This document shows, one piece after another, positions 25,007 through 32,863 of a stretch of DNA of 64,000 nt (position 1 is the first letter of the stretch; each line of letters opens with the position of its first letter). The notes below the pieces were generated by a model. It searched no databases and had not been told where the DNA came from. It worked only from the letters and a program-made list of their open reading frames with translations. Both the position numbers and the translations under genes were made by a program. The DNA comes from Segatella copri (GTDB lineage Bacteria > Bacteroidota > Bacteroidia > Bacteroidales > Bacteroidaceae), in assembly GCF_019249655.2 (NCBI RefSeq), contig NZ_CP137557.1, forward strand, positions 2,637,001 to 2,701,000, written 5' to 3'.

Positions 25007-26239
25007 ATGAAAATCGAAAAATTCAAGGTGTTGCTCTACCTGAAAAAGAGCGGAATGGACAAGAATGGAAAAGCTCCCATCATGGGACGCATCACGGTGA
25101 ACAGGACTATGGCGCAGTTCTCCTGCAAGTTGTCTTGCACTCCATCGCTTTGGAATTCTCGTGCCAGCCGATTGGAGGGCAAGAGCAAGGAAGCCGTGGA
25201 AACCAACAAGGACATCGGGCAGTTGTTGCTTTCCATCCAAAAGGCTTTCGATGTGCTTGTGGAAAAGAGAACGGACTTCGAGGCTAAGGATGTCAAGGAG
25301 GCCTTGCAGGGCAGCGTCAAGACACAGACCACCCTTCTCTCCTTCGTGGACGAGCATATCAGTGAACTCAGCACCCATGAGGGCATCGATATGTCGAAGA
25401 GCAGTGTCTGGACTTACAGAAAGATTCGCAAGAATCTCGCTGAGTTCATCGGGGAGAAGTATAGGTTGACTGATTTGGCTTTCGGACAGCTGACCGAGCC
25501 TTTCATCAGTGACTTTCACCATTACCTGCTTGACGAGAAAGGCTTTTCATCAGGAACCATCACCATCTATGTGTCGCTCTTCAAGAAGATGTGCCGCATC
25601 GCCTTTGAGCGAGGCCTGTGCAAGAACCTGCTGTTCGCCCATTATCGGGTTGGCACTCCAAGGGTTATGACACCCAAGGCTCTCAGCATGTCTGATTTCA
25701 TAAAAATCCGTGATGTGGAACTGCCCGAAGACAAGCCGAGACTATCCGTTAGCCGTGACCTGTTTCTTTTCGCCTGCTATGCAGGAACAGCCTTCATAGA
25801 CACCGTTTCCATCACGAAAGCCAATGTCAAGGTGTTGGAGGATGGTGACAAATGGCTCATCTATAACCGCAAGAAGACCGGAACACTTGCCAGGGTGAAA
25901 CTCCTGCCCGAAGCGTTGGAGTTGATGGCGAAATACGAGGACGAGGCAAGAGATACCCTTTTTCCATTGCTGAGCACGAATCGTGTTCGTATCGATCTCA
26001 TCACCATCTGCAAGTTGGCGGAAACGAGCAAGACCTATTCCTACCATTCGGGACGACACTCGTTCGCCAGCCTCATTACGCTGGAGGCAGGTGTGCCGAT
26101 GGAGACCATCTGCAAGATGCTCGGTCACAAGGATGTGAAGATGACGCAGCGGTATGCGAGAGTGACCCAAAAGAAGCTGTTTGAGGACATGGACAAGTTC
26201 ATCGCTGCAACCGAGAAGGACTTCGTTCTCGCATTATGA
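25007..26239 (+). CDS. Tyrosine recombinase Int1 (right copy)
   Basis: 410 residues, same domain layout as the left copy, with YHSGRHSFASL and GHKDVKMTQRYARV intact, so it could be active. The differences seen are few and conservative (for example NSRASR versus NPRASR, GEKYRL versus GERYRL, DFVLAL versus DFILAL). It is transcribed rightward, away from the spacer and divergent from the left Int1. Confidence 0.9.
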   Translation: MKIEKFKVLLYLKKSGMDKNGKAPIMGRITVNRTMAQFSCKLSCTPSLWNSRASRLEGKSKEAVETNKDIGQLLLSIQKAFDVLVEKRTDFEAKDVKEALQGSVKTQTTLLSFVDEHISELSTHEGIDMSKSSVWTYRKIRKNLAEFIGEKYRLTDLAFGQLTEPFISDFHHYLLDEKGFSSGTITIYVSLFKKMCRIAFERGLCKNLLFAHYRVGTPRVMTPKALSMSDFIKIRDVELPEDKPRLSVSRDLFLFACYAGTAFIDTVSITKANVKVLEDGDKWLIYNRKKTGTLARVKLLPEALELMAKYEDEARDTLFPLLSTNRVRIDLITICKLAETSKTYSYHSGRHSFASLITLEAGVPMETICKMLGHKDVKMTQRYARVTQKKLFEDMDKFIAATEKDFVLAL

Positions 26240-26302
26240 ACAGGGCTTTCAACTTTTCTTTTTACAGTTCAACCACATTATTATATTATAAGGACAACAA
26301 CT

Positions 26303-27499
26303 ATGAGCAGAAGTACATTTTCAATTTTGCCTTACATCAACAGACAGAAGGTGAAGGCAGACGGAACAGCCAACATACTTTGCCGCATCACCGTTGACGG
26401 CAAAAGCGCAGCCATTTCCACAGGCATATCCTGTACCCCACAGGAGTGGAACGCCAAGAAGGGAGAGGTACGGAACGCAAGGGACAACGGACGATTGGCA
26501 AGTTTCCTTGCTGAGGTCAAGGATAAATACAACTCACTTCTTTCCACCAACGGCATCATCACCGTGGAAATGCTGAAGGCAGTGTTGAAGGACAAGGACA
26601 CGACAGGAAGGTTCTTGCTGAACTTTGGTGATACCATCGTAGAATGGTATCGAACCGCAAAAGCCAGACAAACCTTTCTGCACAAGCGGACATGGCAGAA
26701 GAACCTGAGAGACTTTGTCCATTCGTTGGATAAGGACGACATCGCCTTTGAGGACATAGACGAGAATTTCGGGGAGGAATACAAGCTATTCCTGAAACGA
26801 GACCAGGGACGTATCGACAGCTACGTGAACCATTGCCTTCTCTGGCTGAACATGTTGATGTACAAGGCAGTGGACAGGAGCATTATCCGCTTCAATCCCA
26901 TAGTCAAGATAGGGTATGAGAAGAAGGCAGCCCCGAAGATGACCCATATCAGCAAGGCAGACTTCATCAAGATGCTCTCTACCCCGATGGCTGACGAGCG
27001 AACGGAGCTTGCACGCAGATGTTTCATTTTTGCCTCGCTCACCTCCTTATCCTATATAGATGTAAAGAAACTGTACCCTCGCCATATCAGTGAGAACTCC
27101 GAGGGTAGGAAGTTCATCCGCAAGGAAAGAGAGAAGACAGGCGTGGAGTTCTTCGTGCCACTCCATCCGATAGCCGAGAAGATTCTTTCGCTCTACAATA
27201 CCACGGACGACAGCAAGCCTGTTTTTCCACTGGGTGAGAAGAAAGACATCTATCTTGATGTGCATACCCTTGGAATGGTGCTTGGCATAAGTAATAAGTT
27301 GGGATTCCACGCCAGCCGCCATACATTCGGAGTCTTGATGCTCAACGAGGACATTCCCATCGGCAGCATAGCCAAGATGATGGGACACGCAGACATTACA
27401 AGCACACAGGTCTATGCGCAGGTGACGGAGCAGAAGATTTCAAATGACATGGATAAGCTTATTGCCAAGCGAGAAAGGAACAAAAATCCAATGGCATAG
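26303..27499 (+). CDS. Tyrosine recombinase Int2 (right copy, altered C-terminus)
   Basis: 398 residues. The catalytic boxes GFHASRHTFGVLM and MMGHADITSTQVYAQV are present. The last residues are RERNKNPMA instead of the left copy's RERNRLSNEKTIGK. A deletion that removed the RhuM-like gene fused the Int2 frame to the sequence beyond it and created a new stop. The change falls after the catalytic Tyr, so activity may be kept. Confidence 0.85.
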   Translation: MSRSTFSILPYINRQKVKADGTANILCRITVDGKSAAISTGISCTPQEWNAKKGEVRNARDNGRLASFLAEVKDKYNSLLSTNGIITVEMLKAVLKDKDTTGRFLLNFGDTIVEWYRTAKARQTFLHKRTWQKNLRDFVHSLDKDDIAFEDIDENFGEEYKLFLKRDQGRIDSYVNHCLLWLNMLMYKAVDRSIIRFNPIVKIGYEKKAAPKMTHISKADFIKMLSTPMADERTELARRCFIFASLTSLSYIDVKKLYPRHISENSEGRKFIRKEREKTGVEFFVPLHPIAEKILSLYNTTDDSKPVFPLGEKKDIYLDVHTLGMVLGISNKLGFHASRHTFGVLMLNEDIPIGSIAKMMGHADITSTQVYAQVTEQKISNDMDKLIAKRERNKNPMA

Positions 27500-27731
27500 A
27501 CCTGCCATAAAGCAACGTTCCTTGGAGGCTTTGCGCCTCCAGCCACTTGGGCGAACCTCCGCAGTGTGTTTTAGCATGGTATTAGATTTATACAGGTAAC
27601 ACAAATGATACCCGGCAAACACGAACAACTCGGTATAGCCAATAAAACGAGGCGACAACCTATAACAGCCACACTCGGTAAGTTATACGTTGTCGCCTTG
27701 TTCATTTCACACACTCATCAAGGACATTCTC

Positions 27732-28040
27732 CTACACACCTTTCATTCTGTACGCCTCACGATAGTTAGCCATCAGAATCTTCTGAATGTCGGACTCGCG
27801 GTAGAGTATCTTTCCGCCAAGCTGGATATACGGGATGACACCGTTGTTTCGGTAGTCCTGCAGGGTTCTTCGGCTCAGTTGCAGCCTGGCACAAAGATCC
27901 TTGTCCGTCATGAAGCGCTCACCGTCAAGCATGGGGCGGTAGTTCATCACGGCACGTTCAAAATTGTCAACCATTCGGTTGAGGTGGTTCACGATGTGGT
28001 TCATCCACTCGCTGTTTCTTGTCATTACTTCATTGCTCAT
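27732..28040 (-). CDS. Excisionase-like helix-turn-helix protein 2 (right copy)
   Basis: 102 residues, counterpart of 20913-21221, differing at about three positions (LDGERFMTDKDL; C-terminal KGV). MerR/Xis-type DNA-binding domain. The 3' end faces Int2. The former RhuM-like gene is absent from the gap, which keeps the GTTGTCGCC/GGCGACAAC inverted repeat (about 27650-27700). Confidence 0.75.
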   Translation of the reverse strand: MSNEVMTRNSEWMNHIVNHLNRMVDNFERAVMNYRPMLDGERFMTDKDLCARLQLSRRTLQDYRNNGVIPYIQLGGKILYRESDIQKILMANYREAYRMKGV

Positions 28041-28122
28041 AGTTGTCTCGTTTTATTGTTGATACTTACGTTACTCGGTTTACTTGCTGCATTGGATAAA
28101 GTGGCTGTTGTATATTGACAGC

Positions 28123-28434
28123 CTAACCTGTGCGCTTGCGAAAACGCATGTCCTTTTTCTTGTCCTCCACTACTGCTACGATAGCCATCACGTCCTCCGG
28201 CTTGTAGTAGGTCTTGTGGCTGATTTGCGTATAAGCCAAAGTTCCGTTGTCCCGAAGCGTCTGCACTGTCCGTGGGCAGATGTTGAGCGTCTGACACACG
28301 TCCTGCGTGTCGAGCCACTTGTTCATGGTCTTGTCCTCACTGCGCTCACGGATTCTGTCCATGCGCTTCACGAAGTTCTCCAACTGGGCATCAAGATAGT
28401 TGAATGCCTCTTCCTCGAATACGATGAATCCCAT
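28123..28434 (-). CDS. Excisionase-like helix-turn-helix protein 1 (right copy)
   Basis: 103 residues, counterpart of 20519-20830 with three substitutions seen (NFVKRM, KWLDTQ, VVEDKKK). First of the leftward HTH pair. Its promoter lies in the mirrored control region 28435-28831. Confidence 0.75.
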   Translation of the reverse strand: MGFIVFEEEAFNYLDAQLENFVKRMDRIRERSEDKTMNKWLDTQDVCQTLNICPRTVQTLRDNGTLAYTQISHKTYYKPEDVMAIVAVVEDKKKDMRFRKRTG

Positions 28435-28831
28435 ACTTTTCTTTTTTCTAAGTTAATACTATGTTATATGTCGCAAAGCTCCACGCATATGCTGTGCTCC
28501 ACGCTTGTGAGTGCAAAGATAAGGCACGGCAATCTAAAAACAAGCGTTTTCAATTTCTGTGGCAGTATGTTGCCGGGGTTTGCCGACATCAACGCCAAAA
28601 GCAACAAGAAAAACTTGCACGACTGCAACGGATACATGAACAATGATGAGTTGAGAAATACGTTGAAGTTCTCACAACTATCTCGGTATGCAAATAAGCA
28701 AGCCACAACTAAATTGCCACGTTATACCCAATCAGTTGCATGGCTGCACTCAGTACACTTACTTTGCTCCCGACAATCGGTCAATGGTGCATACCGTGAC
28801 CACTATACTAACAAATAAAACAGCATAAGCT
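28435..28831. promoter_or_regulatory. Divergent control region (right copy)
   Basis: Mirror of 20122-20518, with the TATCTTTG -7 box now on the minus strand at about 28514-28521. No gene is supported. Confidence 0.45.
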
Positions 28832-29314
28832 ATGGCAAGAACAAAAGATGTAGTCTTGGCTCCTGGGCAAAAGGAGCTGATGGAAAAAGAGTATTTGGAT
28901 TTTGTTAAACCATCTACGTATGGCAACAAAGCCAACCCAAGTAGTTGTAATTCTCTCTATGATGATGTAGAGAACCCAGAGTTGAGAGCAATTGTAGAGA
29001 AAGTTGCTGCAACAACTCCCTATAGAGAGGAAACATCAACGAACGAGGCTCAATCGCCACCGAATCCGCAGAAGCGCATCAGTGGCAAGCAGCGCAAGGC
29101 GACATTGGAGGAGTATCAGCAGACCTTCCTCCAAGTTCCAAGGATTGACGACCGCAAGCCAGTCTTCGTCAGTTCCGATGTACGAGACCGTCTTGATCGT
29201 GTCGTCCGCATCCTCGGAGGGAGACGCATGAGCGTATCGGGCATCATCGAGAACATCGTGCGCCACCACCTAAGCCTTTATGAAGAGGACTTCGAGGCTT
29301 GGCGCAAATTGTGA
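28832..29314 (+). CDS. DUF3408 family protein (right copy)
   Basis: 160 residues with the same C-terminal ribbon-helix-helix-like region (RKPVFVSSDVRDRLDRVVRI). Substitutions seen are confined to the first 30 residues (KDVVLAPGQKEL, DFVKPST). It heads the rightward mob cluster DUF3408-mobC-mobA-membrane protein. Confidence 0.8.
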   Translation: MARTKDVVLAPGQKELMEKEYLDFVKPSTYGNKANPSSCNSLYDDVENPELRAIVEKVAATTPYREETSTNEAQSPPNPQKRISGKQRKATLEEYQQTFLQVPRIDDRKPVFVSSDVRDRLDRVVRILGGRRMSVSGIIENIVRHHLSLYEEDFEAWRKL

Positions 29315-29383
29315 GAATTAAGGTCTGCGACCTTGGACGTGGATAGCTGAAAGGCAGTAGTTCCAACTAACGTGTTCTGAGAG

Positions 29384-29425
29384 GGAGCGAGGTTATGTTT
29401 TGGGAACCCCAAAACGCCTCGCTCC
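29384..29425. promoter_or_regulatory. Candidate oriT hairpin (right copy)
   Basis: Same nested stems as 19528-19569 (GGAGCGAGG/CCTCGCTCC around GTTTTGGG/CCCAAAAC), 74 bases before mobC. Confidence 0.55.
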
Positions 29426-29498
29426 ACCATGAGGGCGGAGGAATTTTGCTCCCGACGGTCGCAGAAAGTGAGTGTACCAACTGTAAACAGTATATCGA

Positions 29499-29912
29499 AT
29501 GACAAGCATACAGGAACAGGACAGGAGAAAGGGCGGAAGACCGCCCGCAGGCAGGGTTCGCAAATTGTCGAAGTCTGTCACGGTGAAGTTCTCGAAGCCA
29601 AGCTACGAGGCATTGAGACTGAGGGTGAGAAAAGCCAACCGCAAGTTGGCGGAGTACATCCGTGAGTCCGCCTTGAACGGCGAGGTGGTGAGCGGACACA
29701 ATGCAGAGACGGTAGCCATCGCCAAGAACCTCATCGGTATGGCGAACAACCTCAACCAACTTACCAAGCTGTCGCATCAGAGAGGTTTCCATGAAACCCA
29801 TGTATATGTGGTGGACTTGTTGAGAAGATTGAAAGCAATCCTTGGAGAGTATCGCCAAGCAAGTTATAAACCGAAGCCAAGCAGTATGGGCAGAAAGGAG
29901 GATACCACATGA
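29499..29912 (+). CDS. mobC: MobC-family relaxosome protein (right copy)
   Basis: 137 residues with the LIGMANNLNQLTKLSHQRGF signature unchanged. About nine differences from the left copy, clustered at the N-terminus (IQEQDRRKGGRPPAGRV) and the C-terminal helix (KAILGEYRQ). The stop overlaps the mobA start by 4 bases. Confidence 0.85.
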   Translation: MTSIQEQDRRKGGRPPAGRVRKLSKSVTVKFSKPSYEALRLRVRKANRKLAEYIRESALNGEVVSGHNAETVAIAKNLIGMANNLNQLTKLSHQRGFHETHVYVVDLLRRLKAILGEYRQASYKPKPSSMGRKEDTT

Positions 29913-30859
29913 TAGGCAAGCTAAAGAAGGGCAGCTCATTTGGTGGTTGCATCCGCTATGTTACAGGCAAGGACGAGGCGAAAATCATCGCCTCGGATGG
30001 TGTGTTACTCGGCACGAATGCCGAGATAACGCAAAGTTTCGAGTTACAGAGGCAGCTAAATCCAAGGATTAAGAAGCCTGTGGGACACATTGCATTGAGC
30101 TTCAAACCCGAGGACAAGCCACGTTTGACGGATGAGTTTATGACTAAGATTGCCCTTGAATATATGCAGATGATGTGCATCACCGATACTCAATTCATCA
30201 TCGTAAGGCATCACAACACGGACAATCCACATTGTCATATCGTGTATAACCGCATCAACAATGAGAGCAAACTCTTATCAGACAGGAATGATTACAGGCG
30301 TAATGAGCAGGTGACCAAGGCTCTAAAATCCAAGTATGGACTGACCTACGGAACGGACAAGAGCAATACTAATACTCGCAAGTTACGCAATGCTGAGCGT
30401 GCCAAATACGAGATTCACAATGCCGTCAAGGATGCCTTAAAAGGCGCTGATAGTTGGCAGAAGTTCAAGAATGAACTTGCAAAGCGAGGTGTTCTCTTGG
30501 AGTTTGTCTATAAGGACAAGGAGCGAACCAAGGTTCAAGGCATCCGTTTCTGTAAGGACGGATATAGTTTCAAGGGTACGCAGATTAGCCGAGGCTATAG
30601 CTTTGGCAAGCTGAATGCGAGATTTGAGGGAACGGAGAACCTTTTATCAGCAAGAGCCAGCTCTGCTCAGCAATATAAGCAGGGCTGTCGCAAGAATGAG
30701 CAGGTGCCATCCATATCGGAGAGCAGTCAAGACCCTTGGGACGGTATTTCTTCCATCGGCTTGTTCGCTCCGTCCAATGCCCAAACTTATGAGCCATTCC
30801 CAGAGGATGAATCCGCCAAGAAGAAAAATAAGAAACGCAGAAAGGGTTTCAGTCTTTGA
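29909..30859 (+). CDS. mobA: MOBP-type relaxase / mobilization nuclease (right copy)
   Basis: 316 residues. The HHNTDNPHCHIVYN metal-binding triad is intact. About 28 residues differ from the left relaxase, many in the middle (KDALKGADSWQKFKNELAKR versus KSALRMADSWDEFKSELAKR) and at the Lys-rich tail. This level of divergence shows that the two elements were separate lineages and not a fresh duplicate. Confidence 0.85.
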   Translation: MIGKLKKGSSFGGCIRYVTGKDEAKIIASDGVLLGTNAEITQSFELQRQLNPRIKKPVGHIALSFKPEDKPRLTDEFMTKIALEYMQMMCITDTQFIIVRHHNTDNPHCHIVYNRINNESKLLSDRNDYRRNEQVTKALKSKYGLTYGTDKSNTNTRKLRNAERAKYEIHNAVKDALKGADSWQKFKNELAKRGVLLEFVYKDKERTKVQGIRFCKDGYSFKGTQISRGYSFGKLNARFEGTENLLSARASSAQQYKQGCRKNEQVPSISESSQDPWDGISSIGLFAPSNAQTYEPFPEDESAKKKNKKRRKGFSL

Positions 30860-30891
30860 TGTAAGTTACAAACTTAAAATTAGAATTGAAC

Positions 30892-31599
30892 ATGAAAGAA
30901 GAAATGTTGGAAGCCATCTACGGCACAGTTGAGAGATTGGAGCAGAAAGTCGATGAACTTTCTGCCTCACCAAAGAATACAGAGGTAGGAAGTACTCCTG
31001 TTCCTGTAAGTGTTGATACGAGCATACTTGAAAAAGCCATACTTGCTATGGCTGCAAAAGAAGGGGAAGCTATTGACAAATTGGCAAGATTAAGAGAGGC
31101 AATTTGCATCTTTACCGACCTTACCAAGAAAGAAGCAAGCAACGGCGAACAGCGAAGCAAAGTCTTGTTTGACACAGTTAAGCAGTTGAAGCAAGAGCAA
31201 GATGCTACTTCACAAGTAGTACACGAAAAGCTACATGCTATGGTCAACACGCTTCAGAAGAAGATTGTTATCCACCGCTTTGAACCTACCTCCAAGTATG
31301 TTCTTCTTTTCATCGGTAGCTTGGTTCTATCTCTCGTTATTTCCATTTGGGGCAACCTCACCCAATGGCGAGAGCACCAAGATTGGGAGGAAGCAGACTT
31401 GAAGTATCGAGCATTGCGAATGGTACTGCCATCTGATGACCCGAATATTCGCTACATAGAAAAACACTTTTCAGTACAACGTGATGATGATACTATTAAT
31501 AATGTTAGAAATCGTGTCGCTGTTTATGAGGATTCTATCCGCCGACATTATGAAATGATTGAAATGGCTGCTTACAAGGATAGCCTTGAAAACAATTAA
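30892..31599 (+). CDS. Mobilization accessory membrane protein, frameshifted C-terminus (right copy)
   Basis: 235 residues from MKEEMLEAIYGTVERLEQKV. Coiled coil and membrane helix (YVLLFIGSLVLSLVISIWGN) as in the left copy. The frame stops after YKDSLENN. A one-base shift would continue as NKEANDIKERLKK before a stop, in parallel with the left copy's NRIKRAMKSSK end, so a recent frameshift is likely. About a quarter of residues differ from the left copy. Confidence 0.6.
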   Translation: MKEEMLEAIYGTVERLEQKVDELSASPKNTEVGSTPVPVSVDTSILEKAILAMAAKEGEAIDKLARLREAICIFTDLTKKEASNGEQRSKVLFDTVKQLKQEQDATSQVVHEKLHAMVNTLQKKIVIHRFEPTSKYVLLFIGSLVLSLVISIWGNLTQWREHQDWEEADLKYRALRMVLPSDDPNIRYIEKHFSVQRDDDTINNVRNRVAVYEDSIRRHYEMIEMAAYKDSLENN

Positions 31600-31723
31600 A
31601 CAAAGAAGCTAACGACATAAAAGAAAGGCTTAAAAAGTAAAAGAGCCTATGCCTATTTTCTTCATTCTTACAATGTAATAGATTCTTAATGTTGATGCAA
31701 TGATACTGTAACTAAAAAGCCGT

Positions 31724-32148
31724 ACTTTGCAGCCGAAGTATCCTGAATCATTCAGACTCATTCGATACTACGATGAAGAAGATGATCGTGAGTTTACTTT
31801 TCTGACGAATGCAAAGCATCTTTCTGCGTTGGATGTCGCGAATCTATATAAAAAAGATGGTTGGTCGAGCTGTTTTTCAAATGGCTAAAGCAGCATCTTA
31901 AGATAAAGAGCTTCTGGGGTACAACGGAGAATGCTGTACGCATACAGATTAGTGTTGCCATTATCACTTATTGTCTCGTGGCTATTGTTCACCATGATAT
32001 GCAATTGAAACGCTCAACATATGAAGTTTTGCAGATTCTAAGCATTTCATTGATGGACAAAACCCACCTAAGAGATCTATTTGATAAGACTATTTTCAAC
32101 GATGTCAAAGAACTCGATTATTCCCTCTTTAAGGGACTAATGTCTTAA
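31724..32148 (+). pseudogene. IS4-family transposase remnant, truncated and frameshifted
   Basis: The 5' part is missing. The first frame reads QPKYPESFRLIRYYDEEDDR and continues FTFLTNAKHLSALDVANLYKK, and shifts within an A6 run at ~31850. The next frame reads VELFFKWLKQHLKIKSFWGT and continues to a stop at 32148. The Y-x2-R-x3-E-x6-K signature of IS4 spans the frameshift. It belongs to a different IS4 subgroup from the intact element at 60222-61627 and marks the right edge of the mobilizable element. Confidence 0.75.
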
Positions 32149-32467
32149 ATTATATAGTAAGGGGTAGACATATATATATAATATGCATACCTCTTATTAT
32201 ATGGTTTTGTATATGTTTGTTATACAAAATACGAATTTGTAAGTACAAACCGTTTATTATGTTGGTTATATTTCACTTTGTTAAAAATAACGCTTTATAT
32301 GTATCAAATTAACACATTACATTGATTAACAAAAATATTTTGATTGACACATTTTGATGAAATAGTTTTTTTTATTACTTTTGCAAATGTAAACTTACAT
32401 GACTTGGCTTTAATAGACCTCGACCAAGCTGTGCTATTATTGTAGAGGTTGCATAAGGAGTAAAAAA
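32149..32467 (+). promoter_or_regulatory. Intergenic region with promoter for the secreted-peptide pair
   Basis: AT-rich, with no gene. It holds a TTTG (32353-32356), 18 bases, TACTTTTG (32375-32382) promoter, 85 bases before the ATG at 32468. The leader includes GAGGTTGCATAAGGAG, an unusually good Shine-Dalgarno-like stretch for this phylum. Confidence 0.6.
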
Positions 32468-32863
32468 ATGAAGAAGTTTTTCATGGGCATGATTGCCGTT
32501 ATTGTGTGTGGTACTGCATTTGCAGGAAACTTAAATGATATTAAGGCTTCAGCAGTATCAGATGATGATCTTAGCACATCTACACCAGACAAGATTGTAT
32601 CTACTTTCTATGGTTCAAAGGCTTCAACTAACGCAAACAATCCTTGCAAGGGAGCAACTATCAGAAAGTGCGGAACCATAGAGTCAAGTTTGGTGTCATT
32701 TGAAGACCAAACTTTGGTGATGCAGCAGGTAAAGGATGCTGATGGTAACACATTATTTACAAACAATTTCTTTGCTCCATCTTCCGTGTCAGAAACAAAG
32801 GCAAATATTAAGCTTGAAACAATGAAATTGGGTGGAACGTTCAAGGCAAATGTGGCAGAATGA
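32468..32863 (+). CDS. Small exported protein of unknown family
   Basis: 131 residues. The signal peptide MKKFFMGMIAVIVCGTAFAG is followed by a polar mature part of ~110 residues with two cysteines (NNPCKGATIRKCGTIE). No family is recognised. Its size, signal and position before a larger exported CXXC protein resemble the NVEALA-type peptide operons of Bacteroidales, but the NVEALA motif itself is absent. The stop overlaps the next ATG (ATGA), so the two are translated together. Confidence 0.65.
   Translation: MKKFFMGMIAVIVCGTAFAGNLNDIKASAVSDDDLSTSTPDKIVSTFYGSKASTNANNPCKGATIRKCGTIESSLVSFEDQTLVMQQVKDADGNTLFTNNFFAPSSVSETKANIKLETMKLGGTFKANVAE

Larger units (their letters stand above)
24715..31599. 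mobile_element. Mobilizable element, right copy (inverted)
   Basis: Inverted relative of 17306-24619 with the same gene order: Int1, Int2, two HTH, DUF3408, oriT hairpin, mobC, mobA and the membrane protein. It lacks the RhuM-like gene and its outermost gene is frameshifted, so this copy is the more decayed one. Protein differences rise from about 1.5% at the centre to over 20% at the outer end, counted by eye. Confidence 0.75.

Noticed and set aside
17306..31599. Inverted duplication as a pure assembly artefact
   Set aside because: The arms differ by many substitutions, a 350-bp deletion and a frameshift, so the second arm is not a copy error of the first. The centre junction itself should still be verified with long reads.
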